DNA from: Collinsella sp.
GTDB lineage: Bacteria > Actinomycetota > Coriobacteriia > Coriobacteriales > Coriobacteriaceae
DNA: 28,139 bases
Reading direction: 5' to 3'
NCBI GenBank assembly: GCA_019425005.1
Contig: JAHYYK010000032.1
Coordinates: 1 to 28,139, forward strand
Shown: positions 16,807 to 25,237 of the stretch, in pieces
How the letters are laid out: each line of letters opens with the position of its first letter
Numbering within the stretch: position 1 is the first letter of the stretch
The notes under the pieces: generated by a model
What the model saw: only the letters and a program-made list of their open reading frames with translations
Database searches by the model: none
What the model was told of the DNA's origin: nothing
Translations under genes and position numbers: made by a program

Positions 16807-17193
16807 ATGATTAAAGTAGATCTATCTGATTTTTATGCCGAAACAGAAAGTATCGAAACGCGCGCTTATGAACATGCACTAGATATTGAGTTTATTGTTC
16901 ATCGTGAAATGAAACATTTGGGATTGAGCAAAAGTGAGCTGGCAAATCGTATGGGCATAAGCCTTCAGTCGCTTTCTAAGCTCTTGAATTCTCAACCTAA
17001 TATGACTTTGAAGACGATTGCAAAGTTCGAACTTGCTCTGGGCATTAAGATCGTTCCGCAGGTTATCGTCAGTTATTCCAAAGAACTGCCGTTTCTTTCA
17101 TCCAATGATTCCGTGCGAGAGCAATGTCCATCGCCTGGCATTCTCCCTGCAGAGCTGTCAGCAGATTGCGATGCGCCTTTTCAGAGCGAATAG
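16807..17193 (+). CDS. XRE/HigA-like helix-turn-helix antitoxin or regulator
   Basis: The 128-residue protein has a Cro/C1-type HTH at about residues 40-90: LGLSKSELANRMGISLQSLS, then SKLL, NMTLKTIAKFELALG. That layout is typical of HigA antitoxins encoded after a HigB toxin. The N-terminal acidic segment could contact the toxin. The C-terminal 35 residues look disordered. ATG 16807 is chosen because GGAG at 16797-16800 is correctly spaced; ATG 16783 would add eight residues without a ribosome site. It follows the truncated toxin by 40 bases and probably binds the palindrome at 16544-16573. With the toxin broken it may now be an orphan repressor. Confidence 0.75.
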   Translation: MIKVDLSDFYAETESIETRAYEHALDIEFIVHREMKHLGLSKSELANRMGISLQSLSKLLNSQPNMTLKTIAKFELALGIKIVPQVIVSYSKELPFLSSNDSVREQCPSPGILPAELSADCDAPFQSE

Positions 17194-17347
17194 TAGCCTC
17201 TCAATGAGCCTGGGTCGGACGAGTTGCCACTCCCACGTCCTCAAAAAAGTTCTTAAAACAGCCTTAAAGGCTTTCCAGCTCGCGTTGACAGCGTAAAATA
17301 CGCATGTTTGACTATGAACAGAGTGGATTTTAGGGGAGGGGTGCGCC

Positions 17348-19486
17348 ATGGAGGTGCTGGTTGTTGGCAACACCGCATATGTTGACGATGACTTTTGTGC
17401 CAAGGCGTTCCCCGGGGACCATGTGCAGGTCGTCGCTGCCGCGGAAGCACGCCGCGATGAGTCATCGCCCCATGCCTCGTGGAAAGAGCTTCTGCAACAC
17501 CTGGATCAGGCCTACGAGTTCGAACGCGTGGTCTACCTGTCTAATTACCTTACCCCGCATACCGATACCGTGGGCGATATCGAGCTGCTGCGCACGGTCT
17601 TTCGTGCGTGCGCGGGTCGCCGGGTCCAACTGCTGTATGTAGCGGGGCCCGCGGGTGCCGAGGGCGCCGCCGATGCCGCGGGGCGAACGGGCAAGGGCAT
17701 TATCGCGCACGCAGCCAACGACCTGTGCCGCTACTACGCTGCTCGCGAGGGCGTTCAGACCAAGATCCTGCGCGTGCCGTTCCTGTATACCGCGTCTGCC
17801 GCACTGGAGGACCCGTTTTTGGTGCCGCTGTTCGACGCGTGCTCAACCGGATCGGTCGCTCTGCAGGGCACGCAGGATGCGGCGTTTCCCCTGCTGTGTG
17901 CCGAGGAGCTTGCGGTGCTGGTACGCCGTATCTTCGACAGCTGGGATGGCAACTTTGAGACGCTCGACGTAGCCGATACCTTCCATCACACGGCGGGTGA
18001 GGTGGGCGACGCCCTCAAGGCGCTGTTCCCCGGCCTTACCGTTGCCTATGGCGATTCTGCCGGCTACGTCCTGCCCGCCAGCGATGTCGCTCGCGTGCGC
18101 TATGGCTGGTTTCAGCGCTATGACTTGCTGCGCGATCTCTCGACCATTCAAGCTCGCTGGGGCGCTGGACGCATCAAAAAGATCAACCCGCTGCGTGCCG
18201 CCATCGACCGCATCCAGATGCGCTCGCTGCCCATCAAATGCCTGGAGACGGGCGTTGCCTGGGTTCTGTTCGAGGTGCTGGAGCATCTGTTCTCACAATC
18301 GGCCCAGCTCAACGTGCTCGATTATCGCCTGCTCTACGTGGTGTTGATCGGCACGCTGTATGGCTTGGACTTTGGCCTGGTTGCGGCGCTGCTGGCGTCG
18401 GTGGGTTTGGCCGCGAGCTACTTTACTCAGTACGGCTATACCTTCCAGGGCCTGTTCTACGAGCCGTCCAACTGGCTGCCGTTTATTGCGTACTTTGTGG
18501 TGGGTGCCGTGTGCGGCTATGTGCAGCTGCGCAACAGCGAAGCCATTAGGGCGGAGCGCGATCAAAACGAGCTCGTGCGCAACCGCAATACGTTCCTTAC
18601 GCAGCTCTACCACGACGCGATCGAGGACAAGCGCGCGTACAGGCGCCAGATCGTGGGTCGCCACGACAGCTTTGGCAAGATCTTTGCCGTGACGCAGGAG
18701 CTCGACGTGCTCAACCCACGCGATATCTATCGCAAGTGCTGCGAGCTTCTGGGCGAGATTCTCGAGAACGATTCGGTGGCGATCTACCATGTTTCGGGCG
18801 GGGCATTTGCACGCCTGGTGGCAGCAAGTCCCGCGATTGCCGAAGATGCCGCACGCTCGCTCACGCTTGAGCAGCTTGCACCTCTTTTGGGCGACGGGGG
18901 TCGTTCGAATCTGTGGGTGAACCGCGAGCTGACGCCGGGGCTTCCCATGTTTGGATACACGATCGAGCGCGATGGGGCACCCGCCGTGTTGATCTTTGTG
19001 CGTAGTGCGGCCGAAAACCAAATGACGCTCTATTACCAAAACCTGTTCCGCATCTTGTGCGGCCTGGTCGAAAGCGCGCTGGGCCGTGCCTTTGACTATG
19101 AGGCGGTGGCACAGGATAAACGCTGCGTTGACGGCACTTGCGTGCTCAAACAGGCTGCCTTTGGCCAAGAGCTCGCGGCCGAGCAGGCGCTGGCAGATGG
19201 CAAGATGGGCAGCTTTTTGCTCCTGCGCGTGGTACCGGGCATGGAGCCTGTCGGCGAGCTGGTGGGCGCAATTGGGTCGGCAATCCGCGAGAGCGATGCG
19301 GCGGGCTTGGTCGACGGCGACGTGCTTTACCTGCTTATGCGCCAGGCAAAGGCGTGCGATGTGCCCATTATCCGCGAGCGCCTGGGCGAAAAGCAGATTG
19401 AGGTGGAGCCCGTCGACGGCGAGGATATCGTGGCGCTGTTGCAGCACATCTCTTACACCGGTGACGGTGAGGGGGGTGCCGCTTGA
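17348..19486 (+). CDS. pelD: PelD-type c-di-GMP receptor with N-terminal SDR-like domain
   Basis: The 712-residue protein has three parts. Residues 1-280 resemble an NAD-dependent epimerase (SDR) fold, but the glycine-rich loop reads VVGNTAY and no clear YxxxK pair is seen, so catalysis is doubtful. Residues about 295-395 hold three or four transmembrane helices. Residues about 430-712 are a GAF domain and a degenerate GGDEF domain. The latter has DGDVL in place of GGDEF but keeps the inhibitory-site motif RESD (Arg647-Asp650) exactly five residues upstream, as in c-di-GMP-binding GGDEF proteins. PelD switches on the Pel synthase at the inner membrane when c-di-GMP is bound. GGGGAGGGG (17332-17340) precedes ATG. 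The pelE start overlaps its stop. Well-known PelD proteins are about 450 residues and lack the SDR part. Confidence 0.88.
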   Translation: MEVLVVGNTAYVDDDFCAKAFPGDHVQVVAAAEARRDESSPHASWKELLQHLDQAYEFERVVYLSNYLTPHTDTVGDIELLRTVFRACAGRRVQLLYVAGPAGAEGAADAAGRTGKGIIAHAANDLCRYYAAREGVQTKILRVPFLYTASAALEDPFLVPLFDACSTGSVALQGTQDAAFPLLCAEELAVLVRRIFDSWDGNFETLDVADTFHHTAGEVGDALKALFPGLTVAYGDSAGYVLPASDVARVRYGWFQRYDLLRDLSTIQARWGAGRIKKINPLRAAIDRIQMRSLPIKCLETGVAWVLFEVLEHLFSQSAQLNVLDYRLLYVVLIGTLYGLDFGLVAALLASVGLAASYFTQYGYTFQGLFYEPSNWLPFIAYFVVGAVCGYVQLRNSEAIRAERDQNELVRNRNTFLTQLYHDAIEDKRAYRRQIVGRHDSFGKIFAVTQELDVLNPRDIYRKCCELLGEILENDSVAIYHVSGGAFARLVAASPAIAEDAARSLTLEQLAPLLGDGGRSNLWVNRELTPGLPMFGYTIERDGAPAVLIFVRSAAENQMTLYYQNLFRILCGLVESALGRAFDYEAVAQDKRCVDGTCVLKQAAFGQELAAEQALADGKMGSFLLLRVVPGMEPVGELVGAIGSAIRESDAAGLVDGDVLYLLMRQAKACDVPIIRERLGEKQIEVEPVDGEDIVALLQHISYTGDGEGGAA

Positions 19487-20388
19487 TCTCGCTTGTCGTT
19501 GCTGCCGTCTTGCTGCTGATTCATGCGCTGGTTTGCCTGGTGCTGTGGACGCTTATGAAGTTGGGCCTGCTGCCGGTGCGCGGGCATATGCTGGCTGTGA
19601 TAGTGCTGGTGCCGCTGTGGGGCCCGTTGCTGGTGGTTCTGCTATCGGTCCGCGGAACGGCGTTTGGCGAGGGGCTGAAAGAGTCTGCGCTGGAGTCGCT
19701 GCGCTTCAACGACGACCTGCATCGTAGTATGTCGGTACCGAGTGGTGAGGACGATGCAGGCGTAGTGCCGCTCGAGGAGGCGCTCATCATCAACGACCCG
19801 GCAGAACGGCGCCGCCTAATGCTCTCCATGCTCACCGAGGAGCCCGACGCGTACCTGGCGCAGCTGCAGGCGGCTAAGCTTAACGACGACGTTGAGGTGG
19901 CTCACTATGCCGCGACGGCGGCGGTGCAGATCTCCAAGGAGTCCGACCTTAAACTGCAGCAGCTGGAGCGTGCCTTTAAGACGGACCCGAGCGCGCAAAA
20001 CCTCAACGAATACTGCGATTTTCTTGGTGAATACTTGGGCTCGGGCCTGGCCGAGGGGCGCGTGGCTCAGATTCAGCGCCAACAGTACGCGCGTTTGCTT
20101 GCGCGTCGCTGCGAGCGCGAGGACGCCCTTGAGCTTCGCATTCGATACGCGACGGCGCTGGCTGATGTCGGACAGATCGACGAGGCGCAGGCCGTGACCG
20201 ACCAGCTGGTGCTCGATGTGCCCGAGGAGCAGGAGGTTTGGATGCTTTGTCTGCGCCTTGCGGTGAAGCGCCGCGACGGTGACGAGGTCCACCGCGTGAT
20301 CGATGCGATTGACAAACAGTATGTATACTTGAGCGCCGCCAACCGCGAGGAACTGGCGTTTTGGCGCAACGGAGAGGAGGCCCGATGA
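19483..20388 (+). CDS. pelE: PelE-like membrane/TPR scaffold protein
   Basis: The 301-residue product begins with two transmembrane helices (about residues 3-25 and 35-56). A helical, TPR-like region follows (about 100-295) with repeated Ala/Leu pairs such as ALADVGQIDEAQAV. That matches PelE, the inner-membrane component that, with PelD, PelF and PelG, forms the Pel synthase-export complex. The start is TTG 19483, whose TTGA overlaps the pelD stop, showing translational coupling. The gene ends in a four-base overlap with the next start. Identification rests on topology and position more than on sequence signatures, because PelE is poorly conserved. Confidence 0.8.
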   Translation: MISLVVAAVLLLIHALVCLVLWTLMKLGLLPVRGHMLAVIVLVPLWGPLLVVLLSVRGTAFGEGLKESALESLRFNDDLHRSMSVPSGEDDAGVVPLEEALIINDPAERRRLMLSMLTEEPDAYLAQLQAAKLNDDVEVAHYAATAAVQISKESDLKLQQLERAFKTDPSAQNLNEYCDFLGEYLGSGLAEGRVAQIQRQQYARLLARRCEREDALELRIRYATALADVGQIDEAQAVTDQLVLDVPEEQEVWMLCLRLAVKRRDGDEVHRVIDAIDKQYVYLSAANREELAFWRNGEEAR

Positions 20389-22265
20389 GCGTGGTACAGC
20401 ATATCCGCGACCGTGCGGGCCATTTTCGCTGGATGGGGCTGCTTGTGGTGTGGGCGGTCTTTATTGCCATGGCGGCCGTGCTGCTGGTGGAGCGCGCCGG
20501 CGTGCAGTACAGTGCGGGCCAGCATAAGCTGGGGATGCTTGCCGCCAACGATGCGGTTCCGGCCTCCTCGGCAATATTTGGCCAAAAGCCCACGTGCCTG
20601 GTCATTACCGATTCCGATCAAGCTGGCGTCGAGGACGTAAAGGAGCAGTTCGACCAGATTCTGCTCGACATGAAGATCGCGCACCGCGACGTGGACCTTG
20701 CGCTGGACGGCGCGGATGCCATTCCCTCGCTGACCTCCTACGATCGCGTGGTTTTGCTCATGCCGTCGCTCGATGGGCTCGGTACGCACCTGAGCGACAT
20801 TATGAGTTGGGTGAGTGCCGGCGGTTCGCTTATGCTCGCCATGCCTCCGGATAACTCGGGCTATCTGCAAGTGATTGCTCCCAAGCTTGGCATTGAATCT
20901 GCCGGATATGACTATGTAAAAGCCGAAAGCATTGTGCCGAGCGAGGACTTTATGCTGGGCGGGGGAGAGCGCTACGAGCTCTCGGACCCCTTTGATTCGT
21001 CGCTTTCGGTTTCGCTGCGCGAGACGGCTCGTGTGTGGGCTAAGACCGGCGATGCGGGCGCCCCGCTCATTTGGTCGAATGACTGCGGTAGCGGTCGCAC
21101 CGTGGTGTGCAATATCGGTATCTATGACAAGGTCATGCGCGGTTTTTACGCCGCGGCGATCAGCCTGCTGGGCGATGCCACGGCCTACCCCGTCATCAAC
21201 AGCGCCGTCTTCTATCTGGACGACTTTCCCAGCCCCGTGCCCTCGGGCGACGGCACCTATATCAAGCGCGACTACGGGCTTTCTATCGCCGACTTTTATG
21301 CCAAGGTCTGGTGGCCCGATCTGCAAAAGCTCGCGCAAAAATATGGCGTTCGCTTTACCGGCGTGATGATCGAAAACTACGAGGACGCGGTCAACCAGAC
21401 CGAGCCCGCGCGCCAGGCCGATACCACGCAGTTCCGCTACTTTGGCGGCATGCTGCTGCAGATGGGCGGAGAGCTGGGTTTCCACGGCTACAACCATCAG
21501 CCGCTGGCGCTCTGGGATACCGACTATGGCACACTGTACGACTACAAGACGTGGAAGAACAAGGAGGCGCTCGTCGCATCTCTTGACGAGCTTATAGCCT
21601 TCCAGGACGAGGTACTGCCCAACGCGCATGGCTCGGTCTATGTGCCACCGTCGAATATCCTTTCGGCCCGTGCGCGCAAGCTTATCGGCACTGACGTTCC
21701 GCGCATTAAGACCATCGCCAGTACGTATTTTGAGGATGGCACCGACTTGCCCTATGTGCAGGAGTTTGGCGTGGCGAGCGATGGCATTGTGGAGCAGCCA
21801 CGTATTGTCTCGGGCGGCATGGTCAACGATTCCTATATGCGTCTGGCAGCCGTGTCCGAGCTCAACATGCACTACGTGAGTACGCACTTTATGCATCCGG
21901 ACGACCTACTGGATCCCGGTCGCGGAGCCAAGGAGGGCTGGGAGGTCTACAAGGGCGGTCTGACCAACTACCTGGAGTGGCTTACCAAGTCTGCGCCCGA
22001 CCTGCGGCGCCAGACCGGTTCGGAATGCTCGGGCGCCATCCAGCGCTTTTCGTCCGTGACGGTGAGCGTGGATACAAGTGCGGATGCCTGGACGCTCAGC
22101 CTGGGCAATTTCCACGACGAGGCGTGGCTCATGTTCCGCGCCAACAACGGCGAGCCTGGTGCAGTCACGGGTGGCGAGATTACGCATCTGACGGGCGATC
22201 TGTACCTGGTTAAAGCCACGGACAAGACGGTGACCATTGCACGCAAGGAGGGTGGCGACAAATGA
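20385..22265 (+). CDS. pelA: membrane-anchored PelA-type polysaccharide deacetylase (DUF2194-like)
   Basis: The 626-residue protein has an N-terminal signal anchor (about 16-36) and an outside domain. Deacetylase features are YLDDFPSP with Asp279 and Asp280, and FHGYNH with His367 and His371 (H-x3-H), the metal-binding set of CE4-like enzymes. A beta-sandwich-like C-terminal segment follows. In Gram-negative Pel systems PelA has both hydrolase and deacetylase domains; here only the deacetylase part is present, as described for Gram-positive pel operons. It would remove acetyl groups from GalNAc-type sugars of the exported polymer, making it cationic. ATG 20385 overlaps the pelE TGA and follows GGAGAGGAGG (20371-20380). 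A longer frame from 20361 is not needed. Confidence 0.85.
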   Translation: MSVVQHIRDRAGHFRWMGLLVVWAVFIAMAAVLLVERAGVQYSAGQHKLGMLAANDAVPASSAIFGQKPTCLVITDSDQAGVEDVKEQFDQILLDMKIAHRDVDLALDGADAIPSLTSYDRVVLLMPSLDGLGTHLSDIMSWVSAGGSLMLAMPPDNSGYLQVIAPKLGIESAGYDYVKAESIVPSEDFMLGGGERYELSDPFDSSLSVSLRETARVWAKTGDAGAPLIWSNDCGSGRTVVCNIGIYDKVMRGFYAAAISLLGDATAYPVINSAVFYLDDFPSPVPSGDGTYIKRDYGLSIADFYAKVWWPDLQKLAQKYGVRFTGVMIENYEDAVNQTEPARQADTTQFRYFGGMLLQMGGELGFHGYNHQPLALWDTDYGTLYDYKTWKNKEALVASLDELIAFQDEVLPNAHGSVYVPPSNILSARARKLIGTDVPRIKTIASTYFEDGTDLPYVQEFGVASDGIVEQPRIVSGGMVNDSYMRLAAVSELNMHYVSTHFMHPDDLLDPGRGAKEGWEVYKGGLTNYLEWLTKSAPDLRRQTGSECSGAIQRFSSVTVSVDTSADAWTLSLGNFHDEAWLMFRANNGEPGAVTGGEITHLTGDLYLVKATDKTVTIARKEGGDK

Positions 22266-23689
22266 GAATCTGTTTGGTACTCGAGGGTTGCTACCCCTAT
22301 GTGCACGGCGGCGTATCTACCTGGATGCATGGCTATATCCAGGCCATGCCCGAGCACGAGTTTGTGCTGTGGGTGATTGGCGCGCATGCTGCCGATCGCG
22401 GCAAGTTTGTCTACGAGCTGCCTGGTAACGTGGTCGAGGTACACGAGGTGTTTCTGGACGACGCCCTGCGGCTTTCGGGCGAGCAAGAAGAGGCCGACTT
22501 TAACGCCCGCGAGCGCGAGGCGCTACGCCGCCTGGTGTCGCTCTCCAATCCGGACTGGGACGTGCTGTTCGATATCTTCCAGCGCCGCCGCGTGCATCCG
22601 CTCTCATTTTTGCAGAGCCGAACGTTTATGGACATCTTCCGCGACGTGTGCCTGGCCGAGTACCCCTACACGCCCTTTGCCGATGCATTCCACACCATGC
22701 GCTCCATGTTGCTTCCCGTGCTCTACCTGTTGGGCAGCGAGGTGCCGGTGGCCGATGTGTACCATGCCATCTCGACCGGCTACGGTGGCCTGCTCGCCTG
22801 CCTGGGCTCAAGCGTTCACCATGCGCCGGTGCTGCTGACCGAGCATGGCATCTATACCCGCGAGCGCGAGGAAGAGATCATTCGCGCTGACTGGGTGGTG
22901 CCGTCGTTTAAGGATCGCTGGATTCGCTTTTTCTACCTGCTTTCGGAGGAGATCTACCGCCGCGCCTTCCGCGTGACGAGTTTGTTCCATAACGCCCGCA
23001 AGACGCAGATCGATATGGGCTGCGATGCGGGTAAATGCCTGGTCATCCCCAACGGCATCCAGTTCGACCGCTTTAAGGACATTCCCTTAAAGCCCGATGA
23101 CGGCTGGGTGGACATTGGCGCGGTGGTGCGCCTGGCGCCCATCAAGGACGTCAAGACCATGATTTATGCCTTCTTTGAGCTGCACGAGCGCCTTCCCAAG
23201 GTGCGTCTGCACATCATGGGCGGCGTGGACGACGAGGAGTACGGTGCCGAGTGCCACGCGCTGGTCGATACCCTGGGCGTGCGCGATCTGATCTTTACCG
23301 GGCGCGTCAACGTGGTCGAGTACATGGAAAAGCTCGACTTTACCATTTTGACGAGCATCTCCGAGGGCCAGCCGCTCAGCGTGCTGGAGTCGCTTGCAGC
23401 GCGCCGTCCCTGCGTGACGACCGAGGTGGGCTGCTGCCGCGAGCTGCTCGAAGGCGCCCCGGGCGACGACTTTGGCGTGGCGGGTTTTGTGACGCCGCCT
23501 ATGTATCGCAAGGGCTTGGCTGATGCCATGGAGCGCATGTGCGTGAGCCGGGCCCGTCGCATTGAGATGGGGGAGCGTGGCCAGCGTCGCGTTGCCACGT
23601 ACTTTTTGCACGAGCAGATGCTCGCCAACTATCGCGCGCTGTACGACGAGACGGCGCGCGCGTTTGACCTGCCCAGAGAGGGGGAGTAG
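22262..23689 (+). CDS. pelF: PelF glycosyltransferase (GT4)
   Basis: The 475-residue protein is a cytoplasmic GT-B retaining glycosyltransferase. It starts with the PelF signature EGCYPYVHGGVSTW (about 8-21). The C-terminal nucleotide-sugar half has IPNGIQFDRF, a TGRVNVVEYM stretch and the E-x7-E motif EGQPLSVLE (Glu368 and Glu376). PelF polymerises UDP-activated amino sugars into the Pel polysaccharide and works with PelG, PelD and PelE at the membrane. Length matches the family (about 500). Its ATG overlaps the preceding TGA (ATGA), and pelG follows after three bases. Confidence 0.93.
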   Translation: MRICLVLEGCYPYVHGGVSTWMHGYIQAMPEHEFVLWVIGAHAADRGKFVYELPGNVVEVHEVFLDDALRLSGEQEEADFNAREREALRRLVSLSNPDWDVLFDIFQRRRVHPLSFLQSRTFMDIFRDVCLAEYPYTPFADAFHTMRSMLLPVLYLLGSEVPVADVYHAISTGYGGLLACLGSSVHHAPVLLTEHGIYTREREEEIIRADWVVPSFKDRWIRFFYLLSEEIYRRAFRVTSLFHNARKTQIDMGCDAGKCLVIPNGIQFDRFKDIPLKPDDGWVDIGAVVRLAPIKDVKTMIYAFFELHERLPKVRLHIMGGVDDEEYGAECHALVDTLGVRDLIFTGRVNVVEYMEKLDFTILTSISEGQPLSVLESLAARRPCVTTEVGCCRELLEGAPGDDFGVAGFVTPPMYRKGLADAMERMCVSRARRIEMGERGQRRVATYFLHEQMLANYRALYDETARAFDLPREGE

Positions 23690-23692
23690 CCG

Positions 23693-25237
23693 GTGGCCGG
23701 AATCGGTTTTGAGCTCAAACGCCTGTTTAGGCGCAAGGGTCTGTTTGCCACGATGCGCGCCTATGGCTACGCCGGCATTGTGTGCACGGGCCCCATGCTG
23801 CTTGGCGTGCTGCTCCAGGTGGGTATCTTGGTGCTGTGCGGTCTGTGGGGTGTGGGCCGCGCCAACCAGGATCTGCTGGTGTGCATGGTGACCTATACGC
23901 TGCTGGCATCGCTCACGCTCACAAGCTTTTTCTCCATGCCGGTCACGCGCTTTATGGCCGACCTGCTCTTTGCCCAGCGCGAGGATGAGATCCTGCCTTC
24001 GTTTTGGGGATCTAATGCCATCATGCTCGTTGCGGGCATGGTGCTCTACGGCGTCTTTTTGCTGTTCTCGGGGGCCACGCTGCTGCAGGGGCTGCTGTGC
24101 CTGTGGCTGTTCAACATTATGATCGTCAACTGGAACGGCATGAGCTACCTCACGGCCATCAAAGATTACCGCGGTATCCTGTGCAGCTTTGCGGCTGCCA
24201 TTGGTGTGGCGTGCCTGTGCGCCCTGGCCGCGCTGGCACTGGGGCTGCCGCCGGTCGAGGGCCTGTTGGCGTCAATCGCCCTAGGCTACGGCGTCATGCT
24301 CGCCTGGGATGTGGTACTGCTGTACCGGTATTTTCCACGGAGTGACCGGAGTCCCTGGCGTTTTTTGCGCTGGCTCGACCAATTTATGCCGCTTGCGCTT
24401 ACGGGGCTGTTTACCAACTTGGGGCTTTTCGCACACCTGGTTATTATCTGGGCGGGCCCTATTGGCGTGCAGATCAAAGGCCTGTTTTACGGGGCTCCTT
24501 ACCATGACGTTCCGGCACTCATTGCGTTTTTGACCACACTCGTCACGACCGTCAACTTTGTGGTGTCGGTCGAGGTCAATTTCTATCCGCGCTACCGTGA
24601 CTACTACAGCCTGTTCAACGACGGCGGCGTGGTGGGCGATATTGTGGTGGCCGAGGAGGAGATGCTCTCCACGCTCAACAGCGAACTGCGCTTTTGCGCG
24701 CTCAAGCAGCTGTTTGTGACCGCGGCGGTCATCTCGCTCGAGACTACAGTGCTCTCGGCCCTGCCGCTTGGCTTTAACAATCTTATGCACGGGTATTTTC
24801 GCACGTTATGCGTAGGCTACGGCCTGTATGCCGTGGGCAACACGATCCTGCTTATCTTGCTGTACTTTACCGACTACAAGGGAGCCGTTCTGGCCTCGGG
24901 CCTGTTTGCCGGTGTGGCAGGGCTGGCGACCGCCGTGTCGTTGCTTTTGCCGCAGCAGTTTTACGGCTTTGGCTTTTTGTTGGGTGCGGTGGTGTTTTTT
25001 ATCGTGGCGCTGCTGCGGCTCGATACCTATACCGCCAACTTACCGTATCGTATCCTGAGTCAGCAGCCCATTGTGGCGACCGACAAAACGGGTCGTTTTA
25101 CACAGCTGGGCCGCTTGCTCGACCGTGCCGAGCAGCGCTATGAGGAGTGCCGCTGCAAGGGCGTGCCGCACGGCGCGTTTCAGCGCGCAGTAGTTCGCGT
25201 GTATCGCAACCATTGGGGAGGTTCTGATGATCGATAA
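23693..25237 (+). CDS. pelG: PelG polysaccharide transporter
   Basis: The 514-residue protein is strongly hydrophobic with about 12 transmembrane helices. It opens with the PelG start GIGFELKRLFRR, followed by a long run of helices. PelG is a Wzx/MATE-like membrane protein that moves the Pel chain across the cytoplasmic membrane. The likely start is GTG 23693, close behind GAGGGGGAG (23678-23686) at the end of pelF. Length is near that of known PelG (about 450) with a slightly longer cytoplasmic C-tail (about residues 445-514), which is charged and may bind a partner. The next gene's ATG overlaps its last 11 bases. Confidence 0.9.
   Translation: MAGIGFELKRLFRRKGLFATMRAYGYAGIVCTGPMLLGVLLQVGILVLCGLWGVGRANQDLLVCMVTYTLLASLTLTSFFSMPVTRFMADLLFAQREDEILPSFWGSNAIMLVAGMVLYGVFLLFSGATLLQGLLCLWLFNIMIVNWNGMSYLTAIKDYRGILCSFAAAIGVACLCALAALALGLPPVEGLLASIALGYGVMLAWDVVLLYRYFPRSDRSPWRFLRWLDQFMPLALTGLFTNLGLFAHLVIIWAGPIGVQIKGLFYGAPYHDVPALIAFLTTLVTTVNFVVSVEVNFYPRYRDYYSLFNDGGVVGDIVVAEEEMLSTLNSELRFCALKQLFVTAAVISLETTVLSALPLGFNNLMHGYFRTLCVGYGLYAVGNTILLILLYFTDYKGAVLASGLFAGVAGLATAVSLLLPQQFYGFGFLLGAVVFFIVALLRLDTYTANLPYRILSQQPIVATDKTGRFTQLGRLLDRAEQRYEECRCKGVPHGAFQRAVVRVYRNHWGGSDDR

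Noticed and set aside
17285..17313. Sigma-70 promoter for the pel operon
   Set aside because: A good TTGACA is present at 17285-17290, but no convincing -10 box lies 16-18 bases downstream.
18293..19447. 384-codon minus-strand open frame
   Set aside because: It is antisense to pelD, whose domains are clear.
20073..21896. 607-codon minus-strand open frame
   Set aside because: It is antisense to pelE and the deacetylase gene, has no ribosome site and no recognisable domain.
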